From Bacteroidia bacterium (GTDB lineage: Bacteria > Bacteroidota > Bacteroidia > JADZBD01), in NCBI GenBank assembly GCA_020852255.1, contig JADZBD010000016.1:281153-345152 (forward strand): DNA of 64,000 bases, read 5' to 3'. Every line of letters starts with the position of its first letter. Position 1 is the first letter of the stretch. The notes under the pieces are model-generated. The model did no database searches and was not told the DNA's origin. It was given only the letters and a program-made list of their open reading frames with translations. This document shows, piece by piece, positions 1 to 9,133 of the stretch. Both the position numbers and the translations under genes were made by a program.

Positions 1-1593
1 GCCCACCTTAATCGGCATCAATTCTACAGGCCGCTGCAGCAGCTGATAGGAACTGGTATCCTTCACATCCAGGTTAAATGACTGAAAGGCGAACCCTTCG
101 GCTTCATAAGTGATATTATAGTTTTTTCCGGGGGGCAGGATAAACACATACTTACCTGTGCTGGTATTCGGATAATAGGTGCCCACCAGATCTCCGGTAA
201 TGTTGTCGGTTACGTTGATCACGGTTCCCTCCGGAACACCACCAAAAATACTGGATATTACCCCGGAGAACACTGAGATTGGGAGCTCTTTCTGTCCCGG
301 AAGCTCTACCTCGTAAATATCCTTTTCCCCCAACCCATCTGCCCGGTACGATGAGTAGTACGCATGACGGTTATCCGGTGTGGGAACGAAGAAAATATCA
401 TCATCAGTAGTATTTACCGGATATCCGATATTTCGGGGTGTGGACCATCCGGTATCCGTTAGTGTACTTACAAACACATCAAAACCTCCCATGGATTTAT
501 GTCCTCTGGAAGAGAAATACAGCGTTTTATCATCCGGCTGAATGAAGGGTCCGTCCTCATCGTATTTTGTATTGATCCGGGGTCCCAGGTTCAGTGCATG
601 AGACCATTTTCCGTTCGGGAGTTTCACGCAGCGGTAGATATCACGTCCACCAAAACCACCGAGCGTATCGCTCACAAAATAGAGGGTATTCCCGTCAGAG
701 GATAATGTCACACTTGGCTCCCAGAACTTTGTGTTTATTGTATTGGGAAGTTTAACAGGTTCTGACCAAATGTTCCCTTTTAGGCTGGTAGAATATATAT
801 TTCCATTTCCTCCATCGTCCTTATAAATAAAAAGCTGGGAGCCATCCACAGAAAGACCGATGGTAGCTTCATGGCCATCCGTATTCACCGGCAGCCCGAT
901 ATTTCGCGCCGGGAGCCATTCATCATTCTCCTTCTGGGAAATAAAGATGTCTTCAAAATAATTTCCGCTCTCATCTTTTTTTCCGCCGGTAGTTACATTT
1001 CTGCGTGAGGTAAAAACGATCGTGTTCTGATCGGCGCTGAGTACTGCCGAATAATCAGGAAATGGCGAATTGATATTCGGCCCAAGGTTTTTCACTTTGA
1101 AGTCAACGGGCGCGGCCACCAGTTCTTTGGCGTTCATGCATAATTCGATCCTGTGGTCCACATCGGCCAGGTTCGCCAGATCCGACTCGCTGAGTATTCC
1201 TTTAAATTTCCCGTACATGGCAATTGCATCGTCAAAGCGGTAGTTCAGGTGATACGCGTCACCCAGCATGAGATACGCTGTTACCGGCGCTTTTTTCTTT
1301 TTAAAATTCTGTGTCTGGTAGTTGGGGTCAACCTCACGGGTGGCGCGTTCCAGCAGCGAAATGCAGTTTTTTCTTTCCAGCGGATGATGGAGCATACATA
1401 CCCCGGTTTTATAATTCAGATTGGCATTCCCCGTATCCAACTGAAGCAAATGACGATAAAGGGGTAAAGCCTGCATGTAGGACGAGTCATAGAAAAACAT
1501 CTCTGCATCCTTATAGACCTTCTTAGGAGCCTCCTGCGCCAAGATGGTACCGCAGAAAAAAAGAAATATACAAGCAGAAAGAAACTTCCTCAT
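1..1593 (-). CDS. PD40/OmpA-type surface protein, C-terminus cut by window edge
   Basis: This reading frame enters from the left edge and begins at ATG 1593, so 531 residues are visible and the C-terminus is missing. The N-terminus is a signal peptide (MRKFLSACIFLFFCGTILAQ). Next comes a helical, TPR-like region, then several WD40-like PD40 propeller repeats (for example SSDGNTLYFVSDTLGG and PDDKTLYFSSRG), then a beta-sandwich of the carboxypeptidase-regulatory type (SVFSGVISSIFGGVPEGTVI). Bacteroidota proteins with this order usually end in a peptidoglycan-binding OmpA domain and sit in the outer membrane, some with type IX secretion or gliding. That ending is inferred, not seen. Its ATG shares one base with the stop of the E2 gene upstream (TGATG), so the two are probably co-transcribed and translationally coupled. 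Confidence 0.85.
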   Translation of the reverse strand, partial: MRKFLSACIFLFFCGTILAQEAPKKVYKDAEMFFYDSSYMQALPLYRHLLQLDTGNANLNYKTGVCMLHHPLERKNCISLLERATREVDPNYQTQNFKKKKAPVTAYLMLGDAYHLNYRFDDAIAMYGKFKGILSESDLANLADVDHRIELCMNAKELVAAPVDFKVKNLGPNINSPFPDYSAVLSADQNTIVFTSRRNVTTGGKKDESGNYFEDIFISQKENDEWLPARNIGLPVNTDGHEATIGLSVDGSQLFIYKDDGGNGNIYSTSLKGNIWSEPVKLPNTINTKFWEPSVTLSSDGNTLYFVSDTLGGFGGRDIYRCVKLPNGKWSHALNLGPRINTKYDEDGPFIQPDDKTLYFSSRGHKSMGGFDVFVSTLTDTGWSTPRNIGYPVNTTDDDIFFVPTPDNRHAYYSSYRADGLGEKDIYEVELPGQKELPISVFSGVISSIFGGVPEGTVINVTDNITGDLVGTYYPNTSTGKYVFILPPGKNYNITYEAEGFAFQSFNLDVKDTSSYQLLQRPVELMPIKVG

Positions 1594-2903
1594 CAGAGTA
1601 AGGTATTGGGATCAAATCGTTCGAGGTAATCTGCCACTCTTCGCACAAACTGTCCACCCAGTGCGCCATCCACTACGCGGTGATCATAAGAATGGCTCAG
1701 GAACATCATATGCCGGATCCCGATTGTATCTCCGGAGGGAGACTCAATAACCACCGGTTTCTTTTTGATCGTCCCGATAGCAAGAATGGCTACCTGAGGC
1801 TGATTGATAATGGGTGTTCCCATCACGTTGCCAAACGTTCCGACATTGGTGATGGTATAGGTGCCTCCCTGAATTTCATCCGGGAGGAGTTTGTTTGCAC
1901 GTGCACGTCCGGCGAGGTCATTCACCGCTTTAGTGAGGCCAAACAAATTCATCCGGTCCGCATTCCTGATCACAGGAACAATGAGGTTTCCGCTGGGAAG
2001 TGCCGTTGCCATTCCGATGTTGATATTCTTCCGCACAATAAGCTTGGTTCCATCAACTGAAATATTCACCATCGGAAAATCACGAATTGCTTTGCACACT
2101 GCGTCAATAAAAACGGGGGTATATGTGATCTTCTCTCCTTCCTTCTTTTCAAACTCCTTTTTCACACGTTCACGCCATAATACAAGGTTGGTAACATCTG
2201 CTTCAACAAACGAGGTAACGTGAGGGGCCACATGCTTGCTCATCACCATGTGCTCGGCGATCAGTTTACGCATGCGGTCCATTTCAATAATTTCATCTCC
2301 CGCCATAGAGATTACCGCCGGGGCTTTGTGCGTCTGCAACACGGTCTTCCCGGATTGCTCTGCACCATTACTACCGGAAGACTGTTCACGGGTCTGCACT
2401 TTTTTTCCTCTCTGAGGAAGGAAGGCAAGAATATCCTGCTTGGTTACACGCCCGTCCTTTCCCGTTCCCGGGATGGTTTCCAGTTCCTCTGCCGAAATAC
2501 CTTCTTTCTGCGCGATGGTTCGCACCAAAGGAGAATAAAATCTATTACCGGTGCTGGAAAGTACCGGTGCAGATTTTTCCGCAGCCACCTGCACGGTCTC
2601 AGCCTTTTGTGTTACAGCCGGGGTAGTTTGCACCCGGGGTGTTACCGGTATCGTTTCAGCACTGCCGCTTCCAATGATTGCCACGGCTTTTCCCACTTGC
2701 ACAACCTCCCCTTCTTTAAAAAGTTGCCTGATCAGCGTACCCGCCGCCGTTGATGGAATCTCTGAATCTACCTTATCTGTTGCAATCTCCAGTACAGGTT
2801 CGTCCATGGCCACCTGATCGCCCTCCTTTTTCAACCAACGGATCACGGTTGCTTCATTCACACTTTCACCCATTTTGGGCATGATCAGCTCTACATTTGC
2901 CAT
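1593..2903 (-). CDS. 2-oxoacid dehydrogenase E2 (dihydrolipoyl acyltransferase)
   Basis: This is the E2 core enzyme of a 2-oxoacid dehydrogenase complex. It transfers an acyl group from lipoyl-lysine to CoA in the cytoplasm. It has 436 residues with the classic order: a lipoyl domain with the lipoylated Lys44 in ATDKVDSE, an alanine/proline/serine-rich linker, a peripheral subunit-binding domain near residues 120-162 (SPLVRTIAQKEGI), and the CAT catalytic domain ending in DHRVVDG near residues 407-413 with the catalytic His and Asp. The single lipoyl domain and the CAT sequence look more like a branched-chain or broad-specificity E2 than a pyruvate-type E2, but substrate cannot be fixed from sequence. 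No E1 or E3 gene lies nearby, so the partners are encoded elsewhere. It has its own upstream promoter-like box. Confidence 0.93.
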   Translation of the reverse strand: MANVELIMPKMGESVNEATVIRWLKKEGDQVAMDEPVLEIATDKVDSEIPSTAAGTLIRQLFKEGEVVQVGKAVAIIGSGSAETIPVTPRVQTTPAVTQKAETVQVAAEKSAPVLSSTGNRFYSPLVRTIAQKEGISAEELETIPGTGKDGRVTKQDILAFLPQRGKKVQTREQSSGSNGAEQSGKTVLQTHKAPAVISMAGDEIIEMDRMRKLIAEHMVMSKHVAPHVTSFVEADVTNLVLWRERVKKEFEKKEGEKITYTPVFIDAVCKAIRDFPMVNISVDGTKLIVRKNINIGMATALPSGNLIVPVIRNADRMNLFGLTKAVNDLAGRARANKLLPDEIQGGTYTITNVGTFGNVMGTPIINQPQVAILAIGTIKKKPVVIESPSGDTIGIRHMMFLSHSYDHRVVDGALGGQFVRRVADYLERFDPNTLL

Positions 2904-2942
2904 AACCTTCCGAAATTAATAAAAGGAATACTCCCTTTCCTG

Positions 2943-2950
2943 CAAAAATA
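2943..2950 (-). promoter_or_regulatory. Promoter -7 box TATTTTTG upstream of the E2 gene
   Basis: On the minus strand the octamer matches the Bacteroidota -7 consensus TAnnTTTG and lies 39 nt before the E2 ATG in the gap that separates it from the glycosyltransferase gene. No clear -33 TTTG partner is visible. Confidence 0.4.
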
Positions 2951-2961
2951 AGGGATTCGCG

Positions 2962-4941
2962 CTAATAGCCCACATCCTTGCGGCCCAATAACCTCCACGA
3001 TCTCAGCAAAATAGAAAGATCATTCCGGGTTCTGTAGTCCCTGGCGTATAAAGTATCGAGTCGGGCAAGGGTTTCTGCATCCGGATCCCGGAGCCGGAGG
3101 GGATGCGCTGGAGTTAGTACGCCCGGTCGCAGGGGAGGCAGTGTCTGCGGGTGTTTGGTCGGCCGCGCGAGTCTTGTAAAACCCACCCAGGTCTTTTTTC
3201 CCAACAATACACTGAAACAATTGCCAAGAAAGGTTCCCGGAGAAGGAATGAACAGGAGGAGAACCGGGCAAAAAATGATCATCATGAGGGAGATGCCCAA
3301 ATCGAAAAGGCGTTTATTCCGTTTGTTAGCAGGACGGCTCACCGCATTGGTTCCGATCACATAGAGGTCACCGGCAGTATTGATAGAATTACTCCCAATT
3401 ACCGAATGAGATTCCGGGGGAGCGATTTTGAAATCGAGACTGGCAACCGGTGGTGAAGCCATGCGATCCATAATTTCCTGTGCGGTAACATCACGTGAGC
3501 AGAAAATAAGTTCATTTATACGGTAGATCCTGCACACTTCATCCAGCTGCGAGATAGTACCCGCGAACTGGGGAATTTTCTCTTCTGCCGGACTCACATA
3601 CGCACAGAAACTGACCGGCACTCCGGCCTCGCGGATCACACGATCTACTCTCCGGCATTCATCAGCACTTCCAACAATCACGATACGCTTGCGACTGCTT
3701 CCCTCCAGGCTGAAACTTTTCAGGCCGGCCATATGAAGCGAAATTCTCAGAAAAAGGGTCCATAGCAGGGTCCAGCCTGCACCGAGGAAGATCATCACTC
3801 TCGAGAAACGCAGGGTTTCCGGAAGCAAAGCATACAGCACCAACACCATCCCTGTTCCCACCACCGCACCGCGAATGACCCGTGAAAGACGAACCGGCCG
3901 GTCGTACCCCCCGCTGAAGAACAGCGACAGCAGCCACAGAAAAATATAGGAGGGTACAAGGTAACGGATGAACTCAGGCGGATACGCGCCTCCTTCTGTA
4001 TATTTAAAATGATTTTCGTAATAATTTTTGATAAACCATATCCCGGCGAAGATCCCGGCGGCATCCATCAGCGGGAAAACAATGGAGCGCAGTCCCCTGT
4101 AAATAATTGCGGCCGCCGCACGCATATAAACTGCCGCGTTAATCAGAAGCACAAACGTTTGTGCTCTCCCTGCTGAAAAGTGTTTCTTTGCAAAAATGAT
4201 CATCGCCTGGTAGAAAACCATGACGTAATTCACAGAAGACTTTTTGGTGCTCTCTCCCTTGTAATGAATAATTCTTGTGTCAGCAAAATAGTAGTTTTTG
4301 TACCCCGCCTTCACCAGGCGCCAACTCATATCTACGTCCTCCCCGTACATAAAAAAATCTTCGTCGAGCATACCTGCCTTATCAACTGCTTTTTTGCGCA
4401 TCATCATGAATGCTCCGCAGAGGATATCCACTTCATTTGTTTCGTTCTCCGGCAGGTAGCCCAGGTGATATTTTCCGAACGTACGTGAACGGGGGAAAAG
4501 AGCGGACAGTCCAAAAATTTTAAAGAAGGCCACGGCAGGGGTGGGGAGAGAGCGTTTCGATTCCGGAAGAAAATTTCCTTTCCCGTCAATCATTCTTACT
4601 CCGAGTCCACCGGCCTCCGGGTGCGCATCCATAAAACCGGTAACTTTCCGGAAGGTATCCTCTTCCACAACAGTATCAGGATTCAGGAGGAGGATATATT
4701 CACCGACGGAAGCACGAATGGCCTGATTATTTGCACGTGAAAAGCCCACATTTTCCCTGTTGAGAATCAGGTGAACTTCCGGATATTTCCGCTGTACCAT
4801 TTCCACGGACCCATCCACCGAATTATTATCCACCACAAAAACTTCCGCGGGGATTCCGTTCAGGGCGTTTCTGACGGAATGCAGGCAGTGGTCGAGGAAG
4901 TGCTCCACATTATAATTCACTATGATTACCGAAAGCTTCAC
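2962..4941 (-). CDS. GT2 glycosyltransferase fused to membrane region and degenerate sugar-transferase end
   Basis: The 659-residue protein starts with a GT-A family 2 glycosyltransferase (residues about 1-240: SVIIVNYN, VVDNNSVDGS, the DxD-like LLNPDTV, and FFMYGEDVDMSWR). Then come several membrane segments (about 265-420) and a Rossmann-like segment (RKRIVIVGSADE, about 425-540). It ends in a stretch resembling the ends of WcaJ-type bacterial sugar-phosphate transferases: KRLFDLGISLMM at the membrane, then GKKTWVGF and RLDTLYARDYRTRNDLSILL. The catalytic middle of that last family looks shortened, so phosphotransferase activity is doubtful. A role in building a surface polysaccharide at the inner membrane is likely. 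The start overlaps the recR stop by 4 nt (ATGA), so it is in one operon with recR. The domain reading is inferred from motifs only. Confidence 0.85.
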   Translation of the reverse strand: MKLSVIIVNYNVEHFLDHCLHSVRNALNGIPAEVFVVDNNSVDGSVEMVQRKYPEVHLILNRENVGFSRANNQAIRASVGEYILLLNPDTVVEEDTFRKVTGFMDAHPEAGGLGVRMIDGKGNFLPESKRSLPTPAVAFFKIFGLSALFPRSRTFGKYHLGYLPENETNEVDILCGAFMMMRKKAVDKAGMLDEDFFMYGEDVDMSWRLVKAGYKNYYFADTRIIHYKGESTKKSSVNYVMVFYQAMIIFAKKHFSAGRAQTFVLLINAAVYMRAAAAIIYRGLRSIVFPLMDAAGIFAGIWFIKNYYENHFKYTEGGAYPPEFIRYLVPSYIFLWLLSLFFSGGYDRPVRLSRVIRGAVVGTGMVLVLYALLPETLRFSRVMIFLGAGWTLLWTLFLRISLHMAGLKSFSLEGSSRKRIVIVGSADECRRVDRVIREAGVPVSFCAYVSPAEEKIPQFAGTISQLDEVCRIYRINELIFCSRDVTAQEIMDRMASPPVASLDFKIAPPESHSVIGSNSINTAGDLYVIGTNAVSRPANKRNKRLFDLGISLMMIIFCPVLLLFIPSPGTFLGNCFSVLLGKKTWVGFTRLARPTKHPQTLPPLRPGVLTPAHPLRLRDPDAETLARLDTLYARDYRTRNDLSILLRSWRLLGRKDVGY

Positions 4942-5567
4942 TGCCCTTTGCTCTGGTTAAAAGTAGTTTCATACGGAGTGCGGTGCAGGATAGACCGGCC
5001 AAGGGTAACCTCATCCGCATACTCCAGGTTGTCTCCCACGGAAACACCTCTTGCCAAGGTGGATATTTTAATTCCTGCAGGCAACAATTTCTTATATAAA
5101 TAAAAATTGGTGGTCTCTCCTTCCATCGTGGTAGACAGGGCCAGAATTACCTCCCTCACCTCTCCCCTGCTCACCCGGCTGGTGAGCGAATCAATCGTAA
5201 GGTCGGAAGGACCCACTCCATCCATGGGAGAAATGATTCCACCCAGTACATGATACAATCCACGGTACTGCCCGGTATTTTCAATGGAAATAACATCCCG
5301 TATATCCTCGACCACACAAAGGAGACCGCGATCGCGGTCAGTGGAGGAACATATATCGCAGGTGTCCGTTTCGGTGAGATTATGACATTCTTTACAAGGC
5401 CGCACTTTCTCTTTCAGGCGCCGGATGGCTTCCGTCAATTTCACAGCATCCACCGTGTCTCTTTTCAGTATTTCCAATACATAACGTAATGCCGTTTTCT
5501 TGCCGACCCCCGGCAGGCGGGAAAACTCATTGACTGCATCTTCAATAACACGGGATGAAAAATTCAT
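4938..5567 (-). CDS. recR: Recombination mediator RecR
   Basis: RecR works with RecF and RecO to load RecA on gapped DNA. The 209-residue protein has the expected order: an N-terminal helix-hairpin-helix (RLPGVGKKTALR, residues 18-28), a zinc finger with Cys58, Cys61, Cys70 and Cys73, and a Toprim domain (LLCVVEDIRDVISIE; ALSTTMEGETT). Length is normal for the family (about 200). The ATG start at 5567 leaves the conserved N-terminus intact. It overlaps the downstream glycosyltransferase gene by 4 nt. Confidence 0.97.
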   Translation of the reverse strand: MNFSSRVIEDAVNEFSRLPGVGKKTALRYVLEILKRDTVDAVKLTEAIRRLKEKVRPCKECHNLTETDTCDICSSTDRDRGLLCVVEDIRDVISIENTGQYRGLYHVLGGIISPMDGVGPSDLTIDSLTSRVSRGEVREVILALSTTMEGETTNFYLYKKLLPAGIKISTLARGVSVGDNLEYADEVTLGRSILHRTPYETTFNQSKGQ

Positions 5568-5618
5568 AGATCAGGCAATTCTTGGTGCATTTATAAGACG
5601 ACTTTCTATATCCCAGGC

Positions 5619-6038
5619 TTATATAGGGGAATTAAAAATACTGTGAAAGGGGTTTTCATCATTCTCTTTGCGAAAACGCTCTGCAATCTTTCGGGCCAGC
5701 ATGGCATGTGCCGTGTATCCGTTTTTTTCAAGCCAAACCATTGCTTTTTCATCGCCGTTAATAAAATTGGATGCGGCTGCCCATTGAGGATTTCCTGTTT
5801 GCAGTAAAAATTTAACCGACGACCGCTCCCCGTCTACTGCTTTACAGAATGCAGCCAGCACTGCCGATCCGGAAGCTTTCAGGGCAAGGAAGGCCTCCTC
5901 CTTTTCCTCCGCAAGGTAATCGAATACACACAGCAAATCCGCTCCACCTTCCGTACGCAGGCTGTCGGCAGCATCCTTCCTGCCGGCAAAAAGCTCAGCC
6001 AGCAGATGCAATTGTCCGGAGGAAGGTTGTTTGATCAT
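5619..6038 (-). CDS. Unknown small soluble protein (139 aa)
   Basis: I do not recognise this family. The 139-residue product has no signal peptide or membrane segment and looks all-helical, rich in Ala, Glu and Lys, with a helical repeat feel (LLAELFAGRKDAADSLR; AVLAAFCKAVDGERSS; AASNFINGDEKAMVWLEKNGY). The C-terminus is Asn/Pro-rich. The ATG overlaps the stop of the TonB receptor gene by 4 nt (ATGA), and the next gene, recR, follows after about 50 nt, so it is most likely translated from the same transcript. The tight coupling supports it as a real gene. Confidence 0.7.
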   Translation of the reverse strand: MIKQPSSGQLHLLAELFAGRKDAADSLRTEGGADLLCVFDYLAEEKEEAFLALKASGSAVLAAFCKAVDGERSSVKFLLQTGNPQWAAASNFINGDEKAMVWLEKNGYTAHAMLARKIAERFRKENDENPFHSIFNSPI

Positions 6039-8587
6039 GATGAAGAACTGCCTTTTTTCTTCCCGAAACGGGCCACTAACTTAACATTCACCATGCGGCG
6101 AGTCAGATAATTTGGAATGGCATACTGCCGGTCAGTAATATCCTTAATCCACAAGTACGATACCGTATTGTTTGTAGCGAAAAGATTAAATACCTCAACA
6201 GCCAACCACATGGAAGAAAAGTGCCGGAAGAACTGCCGTTTAAAAAACAAGGAGCTATCGCTCACGAGTTCATAGGAAAATCCGATGTCGGCTCTCCGGT
6301 AAAAGGGGTAACGAAGCGTGTCTTTGTACCGCTCAAAACTGGGAGGCCCGAAGGGCAATCCGGAACCAAACTGAAGACTGAGGTGCATTTTACACCTGGG
6401 AAAACGCGGCAGGTAGTCCTGAAAGAATAATCCGAAGGTAACGAGCTGATCCGTAGGGCGAGGGATAAAGCCCGGTTCAAACCTCACCGAATCGGTAATG
6501 GAATCGTTGGCCGTATAGCCGAAGATGATCTGCTCACCCTGGCTATTGTAATACTTGTAGAAAAAGTCCTCCTTCACATCCTCCCGGATGGTCATTACAG
6601 AGAGCGTGAACCAGGACTCAATGCCTTTGACGAACTCTCCGTTTACTTTCATATCAATTCCGGTAGCAAAACCACTTGCCATGTTTTTAGCATAATAACG
6701 GATCCGGACGTTATCCACCTCGTAGGGAACCAGATTCTCCAGCTTTTTAAAGTAAATTTCCGTTACCCATTTGAAGGGGCGCCGCCACATTTTAAAATTT
6801 CTGTCTAACCCTGCCAGAAAATGAATGGAAGTCTGCGCTTTCACATCTTTGTTAATCATCCCATACATATCCCTGAGTTCCCGGTAGAACGGCGGCTGAT
6901 GATAATAACCCGCTGCAGCCCGAAAAAGATAATCCTGCTTCCAGTTCGGCTCCCATGAAACAGAGAGGCGCGGTGAAAGTAAAAACTGTCCGTTTACACT
7001 CCAGTAACTTGCACGGACTCCGGCAGTAATTGAGATTTCCGAAGTATCGGCCAGGCGACGTGATCGGGTATACTGCCCGTAAGCATTCGTCCGGAAACTT
7101 TCCAGATCGATGGATGTTTTTACCACTTCCTGCAATTCAACTGTTCCCGGATCTCCCTGAGGAATACTGTAGCCCGCTGAATCTGTCATTTTCCACTCAC
7201 TGAGCTGATCATGTATAAATTCCTGCTGATACTTTACACCCCAGTCCCACCTGCTTTCAGTACCCTTGAACGGATCAAACTCGAAGATTTTCGTTCCGCG
7301 ATGCTCACCCGAGTACACCGATGCATTAAGGTAATTCCGTGCATGATGAAGGAGTCCGCCTATTCCCAGATTGTACGCAACATCTCCGAAATCATCTTTT
7401 CCAAAATCATTTTCCAACGCATCGATACGGTACTGGCCCAACAGGTCAAATGTTTCCATCTCACTGGTGTGAAAGCCGGAAAATATATACCTCATTTTAA
7501 GATTCCGGTTGTGTGGTTTGTGAATAAAAGAGACGGCTCCCATAAAAGAACGAAAAGCATCCACTTCCTGCCCGTCCCAGAAGACGGTAAGTCGGAAAGC
7601 CTGGTTCACCGTTCCAAAATCCGATTGGCGGCTTTCGGGAATAACATGATAGCGGTTGGAAGAAATATTTCCAAGGAAGTGTATTTCAAACTCGTCCGTA
7701 ACGGCTCGGGTGAGGTAGGTCTGAACATCGTAGAAAGAAGGTTTGAACTCACCTTCGGTATCGAGGGCGCCAAGAATGTACTGGCTGGACTTCTGCCGCG
7801 CGCCGAGAAGCCAGGAGAAGAGACGGGATTCCGAAGAACCTTCAAGGTGCAATGATCCTCCCAATGCGCTGCCGGAAAATGAACCCGCAAAACTGGTTGG
7901 CTTCTTGTAGGTGATGTCCATTACGCTGGACATTTTGTCTCCGTACTTGGCTTCGAAGCCTCCGGCAGAAAAAAGAATATTCGAGACGAGGTCAGGATTA
8001 GCGAAACTAAGTCCTTCCTGTTGTCCGCTCCGAACAAGAAAAGGGCGGTACACTTCAATGTCATTCACGTAAACCAGATTTTCATCGTAATTGCCGCCCC
8101 GGACAGAATAACCTGAGCTGAGCTCATTTGTCATACTCACTCCAAGTTCTGCACGAAGCACAGCGTTTATATCGCCGGAAGGTCCAACCTGCACCGGCAA
8201 CACATTGACCGGGATCTGCTTCACAAATTTCTTCCTGTTGTTCTGGTCTTCGATCACTACCTCGTCACTCATGATTACATCCACCAGTACCAGATTCACG
8301 GTTTCAACCGAACCCGGTTTTAGACGGATCACCCTTTCCTCGGGGGTGATGGTCACATGAGAAAATATAAGTCTCAAAGTGGTATCTGCCGGGAGCGTGA
8401 GATAGAATTCCCCGTTCACATTTGTCCGTGTCTTTACTTTTGGAAACCCTTTCGCTGTGATGATAAGATCATGAAAAGGCAGGCCTTCGGGATTGGTGAT
8501 CCTTCCTTTAAGGACCGCCGTTTGGGCGAATACCGTGACAGAAAAGACCAGCAGAAGAATGGTCAGGAGGGCGGTCCGGGGAGACAT
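6035..8587 (-). CDS. TonB-dependent outer-membrane receptor with carboxypeptidase-like N-domain
   Basis: An outer-membrane active transporter of about 850 residues. It has a signal peptide (LLTILLLVFSVTVFAQ), then a carboxypeptidase-regulatory-like domain (ITNPEGLPFHDLIITAKG, VNGEFYLTLPADTTL), a plug domain (IPVNVLPVQVGPSGDINAVLRAELGVSM; SVRGGNYDENLVYVNDIEVYRP), and a long barrel ending near the C-terminus in aromatic strands. An upstream GTG at 8593 is also in frame, but ATG 8587 gives a cleaner signal peptide and is preferred. There is no SusD-like partner beside it, so it is not a standard polysaccharide-utilisation pair. Substrate is unknown. A box TACCTTTA (8603-8610) lies 15 nt upstream. 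Confidence 0.92.
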   Translation of the reverse strand: MSPRTALLTILLLVFSVTVFAQTAVLKGRITNPEGLPFHDLIITAKGFPKVKTRTNVNGEFYLTLPADTTLRLIFSHVTITPEERVIRLKPGSVETVNLVLVDVIMSDEVVIEDQNNRKKFVKQIPVNVLPVQVGPSGDINAVLRAELGVSMTNELSSGYSVRGGNYDENLVYVNDIEVYRPFLVRSGQQEGLSFANPDLVSNILFSAGGFEAKYGDKMSSVMDITYKKPTSFAGSFSGSALGGSLHLEGSSESRLFSWLLGARQKSSQYILGALDTEGEFKPSFYDVQTYLTRAVTDEFEIHFLGNISSNRYHVIPESRQSDFGTVNQAFRLTVFWDGQEVDAFRSFMGAVSFIHKPHNRNLKMRYIFSGFHTSEMETFDLLGQYRIDALENDFGKDDFGDVAYNLGIGGLLHHARNYLNASVYSGEHRGTKIFEFDPFKGTESRWDWGVKYQQEFIHDQLSEWKMTDSAGYSIPQGDPGTVELQEVVKTSIDLESFRTNAYGQYTRSRRLADTSEISITAGVRASYWSVNGQFLLSPRLSVSWEPNWKQDYLFRAAAGYYHQPPFYRELRDMYGMINKDVKAQTSIHFLAGLDRNFKMWRRPFKWVTEIYFKKLENLVPYEVDNVRIRYYAKNMASGFATGIDMKVNGEFVKGIESWFTLSVMTIREDVKEDFFYKYYNSQGEQIIFGYTANDSITDSVRFEPGFIPRPTDQLVTFGLFFQDYLPRFPRCKMHLSLQFGSGLPFGPPSFERYKDTLRYPFYRRADIGFSYELVSDSSLFFKRQFFRHFSSMWLAVEVFNLFATNNTVSYLWIKDITDRQYAIPNYLTRRMVNVKLVARFGKKKGSSSS

Positions 8588-8745
8588 GGTCACAAGAACG
8601 CTTAAAGGTAGGGTTTATTGTGATTTTACCTTCTGTAAATGCCTAATTTTAAGGAAGAACGGGAGTTTAGAGGAAAAAGGGTCGGGTCTTTTTTTTCTCA
8701 ATTTCTGTGAAGCACACCTTCCTGTTTCCGTTTAAATAATTCATG

Positions 8746-8753
8746 TATCTTTG
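8746..8753 (+). promoter_or_regulatory. Promoter -7 box TATCTTTG for the tRNA-Leu pair
   Basis: A perfect TAnnTTTG match about 107 nt upstream of the first tRNA-Leu and the only good match in this gap. A weak TTTC-type -33 partner lies about 19 nt further upstream. The transcript would include a leader before the tRNA. Confidence 0.45.
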
Positions 8754-8860
8754 CCTCCCTTTTATTGGTTCATTGAAATAGTTTTCAAGGTTTTAGCCCC
8801 GCTTCGGGTTCTTGTATTCCGGCAGGAAGATTGGAAAAGAAGCCGGGTAACTGAGTGCCT

Positions 8861-8942
8861 GCCCAGGTGGTGGAATTGGTATACACGTACGTTTGAGGGG
8901 CGTATGTCGCAAGACTTACGAGTTCGAGTCTCGTCCTGGGCA
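8861..8942 (+). tRNA. tRNA-Leu (anticodon GAG)
   Basis: An 82-nt class II tRNA. The acceptor stem GCCCAGG pairs with CCTGGGC, followed by discriminator A; CCA is not encoded. The D arm, the anticodon stem TACGT/GCGTA with loop TTGAGGG (anticodon GAG), a long variable arm closed by a GCAA loop, and the T arm ACGAG-TTCGAGT-CTCGT are all present. It reads CUC and CUU leucine codons. Confidence 0.95.
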
Positions 8943-8974
8943 CTTCCGACAGGAAAAACCTGAGACGAGACGAT

Positions 8975-9026
8975 CACCCAAGGCAGTGGGTGAAACGTAC
9001 GGTTGAGGGGAACTCTCGTTCTGGTC
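8975..9026 (+). pseudogene. Decayed tRNA-Leu remnant between two intact copies
   Basis: Between the two tRNA-Leu genes a stretch keeps several tRNA-Leu blocks in order. ACGTACGGTTGAGGGG resembles the anticodon arm of the first copy (ACGTACGTTTGAGGGG), and CTCGTTCTGGTCA resembles its T-arm/acceptor end (CTCGTCCTGGGCA). The D arm and variable arm are largely lost. A short hairpin CACCCA/TGGGTG lies at its 5' end. It cannot fold as a tRNA and is best read as a decayed duplicate. Confidence 0.45.
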
Positions 9027-9048
9027 ATACCTTAGAAAACATAGCATT

Positions 9049-9130
9049 GCCCAGGTGGTGGAATTGGTATACACGTACGTCTCAGAAGCGTATTCCTCAC
9101 GGATTGCGAGTTCGAGTCTCGCCCTGGGCA
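9049..9130 (+). tRNA. tRNA-Leu (anticodon CAG)
   Basis: An 82-nt class II tRNA with the same acceptor stem as its neighbour (GCCCAGG/CCTGGGC), the same anticodon stem TACGT/GCGTA but loop CTCAGAA, giving anticodon CAG (reads CUG), a long variable arm, and T arm GCGAG-TTCGAGT-CTCGC. CCA is not encoded. It clearly arose by duplication with the upstream tRNA-Leu. Confidence 0.95.
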
Positions 9131-9133
9131 CTT

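Noticed and set aside
6035..8587. SusCD-type polysaccharide-utilisation locus
   Set aside because: No SusD-like gene and no glycoside hydrolase neighbours; the downstream gene is an unknown small protein and then recR.
8975..9026. A third functional tRNA-Leu
   Set aside because: D arm and variable arm are missing and the acceptor ends do not pair.
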